Positions 8,614 through 16,653 of a stretch of DNA of 64,000 nt are shown here, piece after piece. The position numbers and the translations under genes are program-made. The stretch is from Comamonas composti DSM 21721. Its GTDB lineage: Bacteria; Pseudomonadota; Gammaproteobacteria; Burkholderiales; Burkholderiaceae_C. Every line of letters starts with the position of its first letter. Positions within the stretch are counted from its first letter, which is position 1. The stretch spans positions 54,617 through 118,616 of the forward strand of contig NZ_AUCQ01000016.1 of the NCBI RefSeq assembly GCF_000429845.1, read 5' to 3'. The notes under the pieces were generated by a model that was not told the DNA's origin, did not search any database, and saw only the letters and a list, made by a program, of their open reading frames with translations.

Positions 8614-9897
8614 ATGAATCAACTGCAATTGTTTTTACCCTGCGCCGCCGGCGTGGAAGGTTTTCTGGCGGACGAAGTCCATGCCATCACGGGGCGCAGC
8701 GGCCATGATCTCATGGTTGGGCGCGGTGGTGTGTTACTGCGTGGCAGCTGGCGCGATGCCATGGGCCTGAACCTGCACAGCCGCCTCGCCCAGCGTGTGC
8801 TGGTGCAACTGTCGCAATCGCTTTACCGCAGCGAGAACGATCTCTACCGCGCGGCCGGCGAGGTGGCCTGGGAGATCTGGTTCTCCCCGCGCGAGAGCTT
8901 CAAGGTCGAGGTCACGGCCCAGCACAGCCCGCTGACCAGCCTCAACTTTGCGGCACTGCGCATCAAGGATGCGATCGCCGACCGCTTTCGTGCCAGGCGC
9001 GGCCAGCGTCCCGATGTGGAGACCCGTCACCCCGACGTGCGCATACATCTGCACCTGACCACGGACGAGGCCACGATCTATATCGACACTTCGGGCGAGG
9101 CCTTGTTCAAGCGCGGCTGGCGCGAGGACAAGGGCGATGCGCCGCTCAAGGAAACCCTGGCGGCGGCCATGATCGCGGCCACGGGCTGGGATCCGCATGG
9201 CGACAGCCCGCAGCCGCTCTACGACCCCTGCTGCGGCAGCGGCACCGTGGTGATCGAGGCTGCGCAGATCGCGCGCCGCATTCCGCCGGGCATGCTGCGG
9301 CGCTTTGCGTTCGAGCGGCTGGTGCCCTTCCAGAAGCATGTCTGGGAGGCCATGCTGGACGAGGCCGAGGAGCGCATCCTGGAGCACAGCCCCGTGGGCA
9401 TCTACGGCTCGGACGTGTCGCACCGCATGGTCGACTTCGCCCAGCGCAACGCCGAGCGTGCGGGCGTGGGCAAGACCGTGCAGCTGCGCGGGGGCGATGC
9501 CTTGCAGCGCATGCCGCCCTGCGAGCAGCCGGGCCTGATGCTGCTCAACCCGCCCTATGGCGAGCGCATTGCGGCAGCAGGCACGGCCGGGCGCGACTCG
9601 CGCGAACGCATGGCCCAGGTCGAGCGCGCGGGCCGCGAAACCGCCCAGACCGAGGATGGCGTGGAGTTCTTCTCCCAGCTGGCCGCGCACTGGAAGAAGA
9701 ACTACAGCGGCTGGAGCGGCTGGATGCTCACGCCCGACCTCAAGCTGCCCGGCAAGATGCGGCTCAAGGAGTCGCGGCGCACGCCCATGTGGAACGGCCC
9801 CATCGAATGCCGGCTGTTTTGCTTCGACATGATTCGCGGCGCTGTCAAGCCGCGCAAGGGCGAAGCGAGCGGGCCGGCCGGCGGCGATGGCGCATGA
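8614..9897 (+). CDS. THUMP-domain class I SAM-dependent RNA methyltransferase (RlmL N-terminal-like)
   Basis: A 427-residue protein starting MNQLQLFLPCAAGVEGFLAD. The N-terminal third matches the ferredoxin-like plus THUMP region of RlmL-type enzymes; the C-terminal Rossmann domain has motif I DPCCGSGTVV (about residues 206-215) and the catalytic LLNPPYGER (about residues 310-318), typical of N2-guanine methylation. In E. coli RlmL modifies G2445 of 23S rRNA; the exact target here is inferred. The enzyme lacks the second (RlmK) methyltransferase domain. Its stop codon overlaps the start of the PIN-domain gene (ATGA), implying translational coupling. Confidence 0.9.
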   Translation: MNQLQLFLPCAAGVEGFLADEVHAITGRSGHDLMVGRGGVLLRGSWRDAMGLNLHSRLAQRVLVQLSQSLYRSENDLYRAAGEVAWEIWFSPRESFKVEVTAQHSPLTSLNFAALRIKDAIADRFRARRGQRPDVETRHPDVRIHLHLTTDEATIYIDTSGEALFKRGWREDKGDAPLKETLAAAMIAATGWDPHGDSPQPLYDPCCGSGTVVIEAAQIARRIPPGMLRRFAFERLVPFQKHVWEAMLDEAEERILEHSPVGIYGSDVSHRMVDFAQRNAERAGVGKTVQLRGGDALQRMPPCEQPGLMLLNPPYGERIAAAGTAGRDSRERMAQVERAGRETAQTEDGVEFFSQLAAHWKKNYSGWSGWMLTPDLKLPGKMRLKESRRTPMWNGPIECRLFCFDMIRGAVKPRKGEASGPAGGDGA

Positions 9898-10361
9898 AGA
9901 TCGTTCTGCGCTGGCCCGAGTGCAATGAAGGCTATGCGGGGCCGCTGCCGCGCCCCGTGGTGCTGGATACGAATGTGGTGCTGGACCTGCTGATCTTCGA
10001 CGACCCGCATGTGCCGCCGATCCGCGAGCTGGTCGGCAGCGCCAGTCTGCGCTGGATTGCGGACCGGGAGCAGCGCATCGAACTGGAGCGCGTGCTCCAC
10101 TACAGCCAGATCGCGCCGCGCGTGGCCTTCTATGGCAAGACGGCCGAGGGCGTGCTCGATGCCTTCGACGCGGCCGTGGAGTATGTGGATGCCGCGCCGC
10201 GCATACGCTTTGCGTGCACCGATCCCGACGACCAGCACTTTCTCGACCTCGCCAGCCAGCACCAGGCCGTGCTGGTCAGCAAGGACAAGGCCGTGCTCAA
10301 GCTGCGCAAGCGCGTCTCGGGCCTGGGGGCCTGCGTCGGTAATCTGCTGGTGATTTCCTGA
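9894..10361 (+). CDS. PIN domain nuclease-like protein (COG1569 type)
   Basis: A 155-residue PIN-fold protein. The acidic residues of the fold are seen in VVLDTNVVLDLL (near residues 22-33), in the RIELERVL region and in FACTDPDDQHFLDLA (near residue 110), followed by VSKDKAVL. These residues normally bind metal for RNA cleavage. The family is often labelled as the toxin of toxin-antitoxin pairs, but no antitoxin gene is present here. The start codon overlaps the stop of the upstream RNA methyltransferase gene, which points to a joint RNA-related role. Confidence 0.85.
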   Translation: MKIVLRWPECNEGYAGPLPRPVVLDTNVVLDLLIFDDPHVPPIRELVGSASLRWIADREQRIELERVLHYSQIAPRVAFYGKTAEGVLDAFDAAVEYVDAAPRIRFACTDPDDQHFLDLASQHQAVLVSKDKAVLKLRKRVSGLGACVGNLLVIS

Positions 10362-10396
10362 GCTGGCATCTGCATGCCAGGCTCTCTCAAAAAGAG

Positions 10397-10472
10397 AGCT
10401 GCTAGCGCTTGCTATATATGGGTTTCAGATAGTTTTTGACCTGAAATCAATAGTTGACAAGCGCTAAGAGCT
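10397..10472. repeat. Family B repeat (long imperfect hairpin)
   Basis: AGCTGCTAGCGCTTG (10397-10411) pairs with CAAGCGCTAAGAGCT (10458-10472), with a further inner pairing between GGTTTCAG and CTGAAATC. A short separate hairpin (GCTCTCT/AGAGAGC, 10381-10399) precedes it. Similar copies occur at 19319, 58781 and 60835. Confidence 0.75.
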
Positions 10473-10479
10473 ACTTTCT

Positions 10480-10995
10480 TCATAGCATCAACGTCAGCCT
10501 GAGCATGTCCTTGTGCTGCACCTCGCGCTCCCACAGCTGGGTTGTGTAGTGCTTGAGGAAGAAGTCGCGCTCTATGCCGGTCACGCGAAAGCCGGCGCGC
10601 TGATAGAACACCAACTGGTCGCCGAAGCTGCCCGTGCCCACCTCCAGGCGCGGCGCCTTTTGTTCGCGCGTCCAGGCAATGGCGTGCTGCAGCAGTGCCC
10701 CGCCTATGCCGTGGCTGTGCAGATGCGAAGCCACGGCAATGTTCATGAGCTCCCAGGGGCGGGGCGTGCCCGACTGCCCGGGCAGCGGGACGAGAACGCA
10801 AATCCCCAGAATGTCGCCGAGCTTGCCCGGCCGGGGCGCCTGCCGGTAGCGCGCGGCAAAGCAGGTGGAGCCGGGCAGATAGCCGCGCACCTTCTCGCGC
10901 GAGGGGTCGGCCGAGAGCAGCAGCGGCCAGGGCGCCTCCACGGGATTCAAGGAGGTGACATGCCAGGGTGCTAACGGGGCAGTGGGCGCATTCAT
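10480..10995 (-). CDS. GNAT family N-acetyltransferase
   Basis: A 171-residue acetyltransferase. The acetyl-CoA binding region is recognisable as ELMNIAVASHLHSHGIGGALL (about residues 82-102), where the HSHGIGGAL part corresponds to the R/QxxGxG/A pyrophosphate loop; it is followed by LEVGTGSFGDQLVFYQRAGF, a typical motif B segment. Substrates of GNAT enzymes vary from amino acids to antibiotics and cannot be inferred. The gene is monocistronic, ending next to a family B repeat. Confidence 0.85.
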   Translation of the reverse strand: MNAPTAPLAPWHVTSLNPVEAPWPLLLSADPSREKVRGYLPGSTCFAARYRQAPRPGKLGDILGICVLVPLPGQSGTPRPWELMNIAVASHLHSHGIGGALLQHAIAWTREQKAPRLEVGTGSFGDQLVFYQRAGFRVTGIERDFFLKHYTTQLWEREVQHKDMLRLTLML

Positions 10996-11039
10996 GCCCC
11001 GATCATCCCATGGCTTGGACTTCAGGATGCGACAGGTGT

Positions 11040-11068
11040 TTGCGATTTCTGCAGTAGTGGTTTATACT
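11040..11068 (+). promoter_or_regulatory. Candidate sigma-70 promoter
   Basis: TTGCGA (11040-11045) and TATACT (11063-11068) are separated by exactly 17 bases, close to the sigma-70 consensus. It points towards a 25-codon ORF and a strong terminator, with no other gene in between. Confidence 0.6.
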
Positions 11069-11171
11069 TATCGTCAGGGTTTTTACTGATGGTGTTAACC
11101 CTTGTCATTTGCGGTAGACGAGATGCATGCCGCCAGTGCCTTTGTGTTGAGCATCTCAGAGGATATTCATC

Positions 11172-11249
11172 ATGCGCCAGGCCATTCATTCGCTGATCGT
11201 GTTCATTCAAGAGGCCCGCCGCGCCGATCTTGAAGTCGCGAGCCAGTAA
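11172..11249 (+). CDS. Small protein of 25 residues, unknown function
   Basis: The ORF reads MRQAIHSLIVFIQEARRADL followed by EVASQ and a TAA stop. AGAGGA (11158-11163) is a well-placed ribosome binding site eight bases before the ATG. A promoter-like sequence lies about 100 bases upstream and a strong intrinsic terminator starts 36 bases after the stop, so the ORF looks like an independent short transcription unit. The peptide would form one amphipathic helix with a hydrophobic face (AIHSLIVFI). I do not recognise the family. Alternatively the transcript may act mainly as an RNA. Confidence 0.5.
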   Translation: MRQAIHSLIVFIQEARRADLEVASQ

Positions 11250-11284
11250 GCCAGTTCAGGGCACCCAGAGTGCCCCCGGATACC

Positions 11285-11322
11285 AGGCCCCAGGGTTTAC
11301 AGCCCTGGGGCCTTTGTGTTTT
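11285..11322 (+). terminator. Strong intrinsic terminator
   Basis: AGGCCCCAGGG (11285-11295) and CCCTGGGGCCT (11303-11313) form a perfect 11-base-pair stem with a seven-base loop, followed by TTGTGTTTT. This is the clearest intrinsic terminator in the window and closes the small transcription unit that starts near 11075. Confidence 0.85.
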
Positions 11323-11349
11323 CAAGGCCTGCAAACGGCTGCGGCGCCT

Positions 11350-11370
11350 GAGATCGTGAACACGTTCTCA
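11350..11370. repeat. Family A repeat arm at the end of the kinase-like gene
   Basis: GAGATCGTGAACACGTTCT (11350-11368) matches the right arm of the 34475-34747 element with one difference. The stop codon of the gene at 11368 lies at its edge. Confidence 0.6.
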
Positions 11371-12264
11371 GGGGGTGAGCAGCACATATGCCATGCGCAC
11401 GCGCTGCAGATCGCGCCCCAGACGCCGGCTGGTGGGCAGGTGGCGCACCCAGGCCATGTTCTCCAGGGTGCGCTCCAGCAGCTGCCGGGTCCGGGGCTGC
11501 ATATGCGCCACATGCTCCTGCCAGATGGCGCGCGCGGGCTGCATGGCCGTGCTTTGCTCAAGGAACAGAGCCGTGGAGTGCGCATAGCAAAGCACATCGC
11601 GCAGCTGGCACAGCTCCAGGGGCAGGTGCGCAGCAGGGTCGTCCTCGAAGTCGATGAAGCCTATCTCCCCGTCGGCACAGCAGACCATGTTGCGCGCAAA
11701 GGCCTGGCTCAGGCAGTCGCCGCTCGCATGCACCCGGGTCAGGGCCTCAAGGCCTTGGCGCCACAGGGCCAGCGTGGCTTGGGCGCCCCGGGGGATGGCG
11801 GCTTCTATGGCATTGCCCAGCGATTCGGTTTCGGCCCCGGGCGCGCCCAGGTGGCGCATCACAAAGCCGTCCTCGCAGGCGGCGAGCACCTGGGGCACGC
11901 GCAGGCCGTGGCTCGCGAGCTGCCGAAGACGGCGCACCTCGGTGGCCAGTGCCTGGCGCCCGCCGGGGTTGGGCACGGGCTTGAGCATGGGCGCGCGCAG
12001 CAGGCGCGCCAGCCCATCGAGGCAGCGATAGCGCCAGGCGGGGTTGCCGGCGCTGGCGCGCTTGATCCACAGCACCTCGTCGCCGAAGTCGTAGCGCTGG
12101 ATGTTGTGCTGTTGCCGCGTCAGCTGCTCATGCAAAAAGGCGTTGTAGTCCTTGCTGCCCGCAGCGGCTGCCGCAGGGGAAGGGGCTGGGTCTGTAGGCA
12201 GGGCGTTGCTGGAGGACGGCAGGGTAGTCACGGCGGGCAGTCTGGGCAGATGGTTCGGGGTCAC
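11368..12264 (-). CDS. Protein-kinase-fold phosphotransferase (BUD32-like)
   Basis: A 298-residue protein with a kinase-like fold. The catalytic-loop region is ASGDCLSQAFARNM (about residues 196-209), with the Asp and Asn of a D-x5-N type loop, and is followed by GFIDFEDDP, which matches the metal-binding DFG position. It resembles the BUD32/RIO-like or LPS-kinase-like phosphotransferases of beta-proteobacteria; its substrate is unknown. It starts with GTG at 12264, overlapping the TGA of the upstream flavoprotein gene (GTGA), so translation is coupled. The first 35 residues are low-complexity and Pro/Ala/Ser rich. Confidence 0.75.
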   Translation of the reverse strand: MTPNHLPRLPAVTTLPSSSNALPTDPAPSPAAAAAGSKDYNAFLHEQLTRQQHNIQRYDFGDEVLWIKRASAGNPAWRYRCLDGLARLLRAPMLKPVPNPGGRQALATEVRRLRQLASHGLRVPQVLAACEDGFVMRHLGAPGAETESLGNAIEAAIPRGAQATLALWRQGLEALTRVHASGDCLSQAFARNMVCCADGEIGFIDFEDDPAAHLPLELCQLRDVLCYAHSTALFLEQSTAMQPARAIWQEHVAHMQPRTRQLLERTLENMAWVRHLPTSRRLGRDLQRVRMAYVLLTP

Positions 12265-14009
12265 GCATCTGCGCGAGAAACCCCGGATTGTGCCGTGCCC
12301 GCAGAGGCCTCGTCCGAAGACGTGCTGCGAGGGCGTGCCGAAGGGCGCAGTGCCGGTGTCTGCGTTGGCGTGAAGCTGTGGGCGCTGGCCAGAGGCCAGT
12401 AGTCGCGGAACACCTTGTGCTGATCGTCGAGTGCGCCCAGCAGGGCGCCGGCCTCCACGTTCAGGATCTGGTTGGACAGCTGGCTGACCTGGTTGTCATC
12501 CGTGCGCCGCACGATGTGGTGGGCCGTGATCTGGCCCGGGTGCTCCAGCCCTGCGGCCTGCACCAGCTCCTGCAGCGCGTGCAAGGTGTTGCGGTGAAAG
12601 TTGGCCACGCGCGTGGCCTTGTCGGCCACGACCAGGGCTTTCTGGCGCTGCGGATCCTGGGTGGCCACTCCTGTGGGGCAGTGGCCCGTGTGGCAGCTCT
12701 GGGCCTGGATGCAGCCCAGGGCCATCATGAAGCCGCGTCCCGCATTGCACCAGTCGGCGCCCAGGGCCATCATGCGTGCGATGTCGAAGGCCGTGACCAC
12801 TTTGCCGGCTGCGCCCAGGCGTATGCGTTCGCGCAGGTTCACGCCGACCAGCGTGTTGTGCACCAGCAGCAGGCCTTCCTGCAGCGGTACGCCCACATGG
12901 TCGGTGAACTCCAGCGGGGCGGCGCCCGTGCCGCCTTCGGCGCCGTCGACGACGATGAAGTCGGGTGTGACGTTGGTCTCCAGCATGGCCTTGACGATGG
13001 CAAACCACTCCCAGGGATGGCCCAGGCAGAACTTGAAGCCCACGGGCTTGCCGCCCGAAAGACGGCGCAGCCTGGCGACGAAGTGCATCATCGCCAGCGG
13101 CGTGGAGAACGCGCTGTGGCTGGACGGCGAGATGCAGTCCACGCCCATGGGCACGCCGCGGGCGGCGGCGATCTCGGGCGTGACCTTGGCGCCCGGCAGG
13201 ACGCCGCCATGGCCGGGCTTGGCGCCCTGGCTGAGCTTGATCTCTATCATCTTGACCTGCGGGGCGCAGGCGTTGGCCACGAAGCGCTCCTCGCTGAACG
13301 TGCCGTCCTCGTTGCGGCAGCCGAAATAGCCGGAGCCGATCTCCCAGATCAGGTCGCCGCCATGCACGCGGTGATGCGCGGAGATCGAGCCTTCGCCCGT
13401 GTCGTGCATGAAGCCTCCCATCTTCGCGCCCTGGTTGAGCGAGAGGATGGCGTTCGCCGACAGCGCGCCAAAGCTCATGGCCGAGATGTTGAAGATGCTG
13501 GCCTGGTAGGGCTGGGTGCAGGGCTCGGCCGAGGGCGAGGGCGCATCGGGCGTGCCGCCGATCCAGACGCGAAAATCATGCGAGGCCAGATGCGTGGGCT
13601 GCATGGAGTGGTTCACCCACTCATAGCCATGGGCACTCACGTCGAGCAGCGTGCCGAAGGGCCGGTTGTCGGGCTCGCCCTTGGCACGCTGGTAGATCAG
13701 CGAGCGCTGGGCGCGTGAAAACGGCGTGGCCTCGTTGTCGGATTCGATGAAGTACTGGCGTATCTCGGGGCGTATGAACTCCAGGGCGAAGCGCATATGT
13801 CCGAGCAGCGGATAGTTGCGCAGCACTGCATGCCGGGTCTGGCGCATGTCCCAAAGCCCCAGCAGCAAGAGCGCCGAGAACAGCAGCAGCCACCAGGTGG
13901 CTCCGGGGCGGGCACCCAGCAGGCCGGACAGCGACAGCAGCCAGCCCAGTGCGCACAAAACCAGGGTGCTGTAACGAATGGGAAAGCTCTGGGACAGGCG
14001 CAATAACAT
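12261..14009 (-). CDS. FMN-binding glutamate synthase family protein, membrane-anchored
   Basis: A 582-residue protein consisting of two hydrophobic N-terminal segments (about residues 1-55) and then the FMN-binding, TIM-barrel domain of glutamate synthase: segments MSFGALSANAI, GEGSISAHH, KLSQGAKPGHGG, VDGAEGGTGAAPLEF and a late CHTGHCPTGVATQDP with cysteines that match the 3Fe-4S site. It lacks the glutaminase domain, so it is not a complete glutamate synthase; such stand-alone proteins are of uncertain function. The start at 14009 was chosen because AGGAG is five bases upstream; an earlier in-frame start at 14120 exists. It is coupled to the kinase-like gene downstream. Confidence 0.88.
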   Translation of the reverse strand: MLLRLSQSFPIRYSTLVLCALGWLLSLSGLLGARPGATWWLLLFSALLLLGLWDMRQTRHAVLRNYPLLGHMRFALEFIRPEIRQYFIESDNEATPFSRAQRSLIYQRAKGEPDNRPFGTLLDVSAHGYEWVNHSMQPTHLASHDFRVWIGGTPDAPSPSAEPCTQPYQASIFNISAMSFGALSANAILSLNQGAKMGGFMHDTGEGSISAHHRVHGGDLIWEIGSGYFGCRNEDGTFSEERFVANACAPQVKMIEIKLSQGAKPGHGGVLPGAKVTPEIAAARGVPMGVDCISPSSHSAFSTPLAMMHFVARLRRLSGGKPVGFKFCLGHPWEWFAIVKAMLETNVTPDFIVVDGAEGGTGAAPLEFTDHVGVPLQEGLLLVHNTLVGVNLRERIRLGAAGKVVTAFDIARMMALGADWCNAGRGFMMALGCIQAQSCHTGHCPTGVATQDPQRQKALVVADKATRVANFHRNTLHALQELVQAAGLEHPGQITAHHIVRRTDDNQVSQLSNQILNVEAGALLGALDDQHKVFRDYWPLASAHSFTPTQTPALRPSARPRSTSSDEASAGTAQSGVSRADA

Positions 14010-14146
14010 CCAAACTCCTAATACCTTGAGCGCGGTCGGCAAGCACGGGACCGCTAAACTTTGAGCCTTGGCGCAAACAGCTCCCGGCTGGCGCTCACTG
14101 TCTCGCTGATTGATTTTCAAGCGAGGCCATCATAAAAGCTTTGATC

Positions 14147-14968
14147 ATGCAAGACCCGACCCCCTGCGAGCTACCCGACAACAGCGCCCTGAATGCACAG
14201 CGGCTGGACGAGCTCGACGACATGCTGGACGAGCTGCGCACGCGCGGCGATGAAATCCCCCAGTGGGAGTTCTGCGACGGCTTTCTCACGGCCCTGGTCT
14301 GCATGCGCCGCGAAGTGCCCGTGGCCGAATGGCTGCCCATGCTGCTCGGCGACGGCGGGCTGCTGGAGGCCACCCCGGGGCAGAGCCTGCCTCTGCTCGA
14401 GGTCTTCAAGGAGCAGGCCCAGCAGGACCGCTTTCTGGAGCTGTTCACGCTGCGCATGGACGAGGTGCGCAAGCAGCTCGACCAGGACGTGCAGACGCTT
14501 GACGACGAGCGCTGCTTCCAGCCCGAGGCCATGGACATGCGCGGCGCCATGCTGACCCTGCCCGAGGCCGAGCAGGCCGAAGTCGAGGGCGAGGTCCCCT
14601 CGTTTGGCCAGATCTGGGCGCTGGGCTTCATGTTCGCCGTGGAAAACTGGCCCGAGGAATGGGCCGCGCCGCGCGACAAGGAGGCTGCAGGCTGGATAGA
14701 CGACTCCCTCAACGCCATCGTGGCCTTGACCGAGGACGACACGGGCAAGCCCGAGATCTGCATGTACGAGGACGGCGGCCCCGCAAGCACCAGCCATGAT
14801 CGCCTGGAGCGCTTTGGCGAAGCCATATGGGCGGTCTATGACCTGCGCCAGATCTGGAAAAGCCTGGGGCCGCGCCAGGAAACCATCGTCAAGGGCGACC
14901 AGCCCGGGCGCAATGATGCCTGCTCCTGCGGCAGCGGCAAGAAATTCAAGAGGTGCTGCGGGGGGTGA
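14147..14968 (+). CDS. UPF0149 (YecA-like) family protein with C-terminal SEC-C motif
   Basis: A 273-residue acidic protein. Residues about 15-180 form the helical UPF0149/YecA domain (the segment WEFCDGFLTALVCM is typical). The C-terminus carries a metal-binding SEC-C motif, CSCGSGKKFKRCC (about residues 259-271), as found at the end of SecA where it binds zinc and contacts SecB or ribosomes. Function is unknown but a link to protein export or ribosomes is plausible. The ATG at 14147 follows an in-frame TTG six bases earlier. Confidence 0.88.
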   Translation: MQDPTPCELPDNSALNAQRLDELDDMLDELRTRGDEIPQWEFCDGFLTALVCMRREVPVAEWLPMLLGDGGLLEATPGQSLPLLEVFKEQAQQDRFLELFTLRMDEVRKQLDQDVQTLDDERCFQPEAMDMRGAMLTLPEAEQAEVEGEVPSFGQIWALGFMFAVENWPEEWAAPRDKEAAGWIDDSLNAIVALTEDDTGKPEICMYEDGGPASTSHDRLERFGEAIWAVYDLRQIWKSLGPRQETIVKGDQPGRNDACSCGSGKKFKRCCGG

Positions 14969-15072
14969 CGCCTCCCCGAGTCGCGGCCCCAGGCCGCCGA
15001 CCCGGACTCTGGGCTCTGCCTGCTTTGGCGCGTGAACACGCTTTTGATGCTGCGCACTTGGCTATACTCCCT

Positions 15073-15093
15073 CGCCCCTTCGGCTAGGGGGCG
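15073..15093. other. Hairpin in the leader region of the XRE regulator
   Basis: CGCCCC and GGGGCG pair around a nine-base loop. A TATACT -10-like hexamer lies at 15063-15068 just before it, but no good -35 is spaced correctly. A short match to the family A arm (CGTGAACACGCT, from 15031) precedes it. Confidence 0.3.
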
Positions 15094-15200
15094 GCCCGGC
15101 CGGGCATGGGGGATTTGATGCCCTGGCCCGGTCTCTTGTCCGTTGCCTTGCGAGGGAGCACCGTCAAGGCACCGTGCGTTGATCACAGGTGGAGAACGTC

Positions 15201-15515
15201 ATGCCGCACATAGGTGAACGTATTCGCAAGCGCCGCGCCGAGCTGGCGCTGACTCAGGGGCGCTTGGCCGAGGCTGCGGGGATTACTCCCTCGGCGGTTT
15301 CGCAGATCGAGTCGGGTGCGATACGCACGCTCAAGAGCGACACCTTGTCGCGCGTGGCCCTGGCCTTGCAGACCACGGCCCTGGAGCTCACGGCGGGGCT
15401 GGCCGGCGACAACGCCCCCTTGCCTGTGGATGAGCAAAGGATTCTTGAGGCGTACCGGGCCTTGCCCGAGCCGCTCAAGGATGTTGCGCTGAGGCTGCTC
15501 AAGGCCTTGAAGTGA
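15201..15515 (+). CDS. XRE family helix-turn-helix transcriptional regulator
   Basis: A 104-residue protein whose first 60 residues form a Cro/CI-type HTH: IRKRRAELALTQGRLAEAAG and then ITPSAVSQIESG as the recognition region. The C-terminal 40 residues (EQRILEAYRALPEPLKDVAL) form a short helical extension. Known members act as dimeric repressors, but the target is unknown and no operator was identified. The ATG at 15201 was preferred over GTG at 15189 because GGTGGAG lies about seven bases before it. It is convergent with the cinA-like gene. Confidence 0.85.
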   Translation: MPHIGERIRKRRAELALTQGRLAEAAGITPSAVSQIESGAIRTLKSDTLSRVALALQTTALELTAGLAGDNAPLPVDEQRILEAYRALPEPLKDVALRLLKALK

Positions 15516-15539
15516 GCCTGTGCCCCTGGGCACCTGCGC

Positions 15540-16037
15540 CTACCGGGCTTCAAGCAGCACAATGAGCCGCGTGAGCGCATGCACGACCGTGGCCTCGCGC
15601 ACGGCGGCGCGGTCGCCCGCAAAAAGCATGGATTCGGTGTGGGTGGTGCGTCCCAGGCTCCAGCCGAACCAGACCGTGCCCACGGGCTTTTGCGCACTGC
15701 CTCCGCCAGGGCCGGCCACGCCGGTGACGGCGAGGGCGCACTGGGCCTGCGAATGCGCAACAGCGCCCTGGGCCATGGCGCGGGCCACGGGCTCGCTGAC
15801 GGCGCCATGTGTGGCGATCAGGTTCTGGGGCACGCCCAGCAGCTCGTGCTTGGCGGCGTTGGAGTAACTCACGAAGCCGCGCTCGAACCATTCGCTGGAG
15901 CCTGCGAGATCGGTGCAGGCTGCGGCAATCATGCCGCCGGTGCAGCTTTCGGCCGTGGCCAGCATCTGGCTGCGGCGGGTGAGCAGGCCGGCCAGTGTCT
16001 GCACCAGCCCGGCCGTGGATGCGTGCAAGCTGTTCAT
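15540..16037 (-). CDS. pncC: CinA C-terminal domain / nicotinamide-nucleotide amidohydrolase
   Basis: A 165-residue protein equal to the stand-alone CinA C-terminal domain. The conserved ATAESCTGGMIAAACTD (about residues 26-42) and VTGVAGPGGGSAQKPVGTVWFG (about residues 110-131) are diagnostic. PncC hydrolyses NMN to nicotinate mononucleotide and ammonia in pyridine nucleotide salvage. It lies 10 bases downstream of pgpA on the same strand; the thiL-pgpA-cinA order is common in related bacteria. Confidence 0.9.
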   Translation of the reverse strand: MNSLHASTAGLVQTLAGLLTRRSQMLATAESCTGGMIAAACTDLAGSSEWFERGFVSYSNAAKHELLGVPQNLIATHGAVSEPVARAMAQGAVAHSQAQCALAVTGVAGPGGGSAQKPVGTVWFGWSLGRTTHTESMLFAGDRAAVREATVVHALTRLIVLLEAR

Positions 16038-16047
16038 GCCTGTCGCC

Positions 16048-16611
16048 TCAGAAGTGGCGCCACAGCGCAATCACCAGCAGCGTGCAGAACGCGGCCACCA
16101 GGTCGTCGAACATGATGCCCCAGCCGCCGCGCCAGCCAAAGCCCTTGAAGCTGCGGTCGGCCCAGCGCACGGGCTGGGGCTTGACGGCATCGAAGAAGCG
16201 AAACAGCGCAAAGGCTGCGAGCTGGCCCCAAAAGCCCGTGGGCATGACCAGCCACAGCACCAGCCAGAAGGCCACGATCTCGTCCCAGACCACGCTGCCC
16301 GGATCGGCCACGCGCATGTGGCGCGCCGTGAGCGTGCAGGCCCACCAGCCCAGCGGTATGGCGCCGGCGATCAGCATGCCGATCTGCTGAGCCGAAAACC
16401 AGTGCTGCAAGAGCAGGTACGAGGCCCAGGCCCAGAGCGTGCCCACGGTGCCCGGTGCGATGCGCGGCAGGCCCGAACCCAGGCCCATGGCGATGAAGTG
16501 CGCGGGATGGCGCATCATGAATTCCAGCGAGGGGCGCTGCGGCGCCTGGGCCTGGCTGGAGCCGAAGGCAAAAGAGCCCGGTTCCCCGGGCTGCGATGGG
16601 GCGTTGTGCAT
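16048..16611 (-). CDS. pgpA: Phosphatidylglycerophosphatase A
   Basis: A 187-residue inner-membrane enzyme that dephosphorylates phosphatidylglycerophosphate to phosphatidylglycerol. The family motifs are clear: GLGSGLPRIAPGTVGTLWA near residues 44-62, VVWDEIVAFW near 109-118 and GWRGGWGIMFDDLVAA near 158-173, the last being the conserved acidic active-site region. Three to four membrane segments are visible. The ATG at 16611 follows an in-frame GTG. It precedes pncC and follows the muiA-like gene. Confidence 0.93.
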   Translation of the reverse strand: MHNAPSQPGEPGSFAFGSSQAQAPQRPSLEFMMRHPAHFIAMGLGSGLPRIAPGTVGTLWAWASYLLLQHWFSAQQIGMLIAGAIPLGWWACTLTARHMRVADPGSVVWDEIVAFWLVLWLVMPTGFWGQLAAFALFRFFDAVKPQPVRWADRSFKGFGWRGGWGIMFDDLVAAFCTLLVIALWRHF

Positions 16612-16653
16612 CACCGAATGATAAGCGCGCCCCGGGGGAGGAGATGACGAGGG

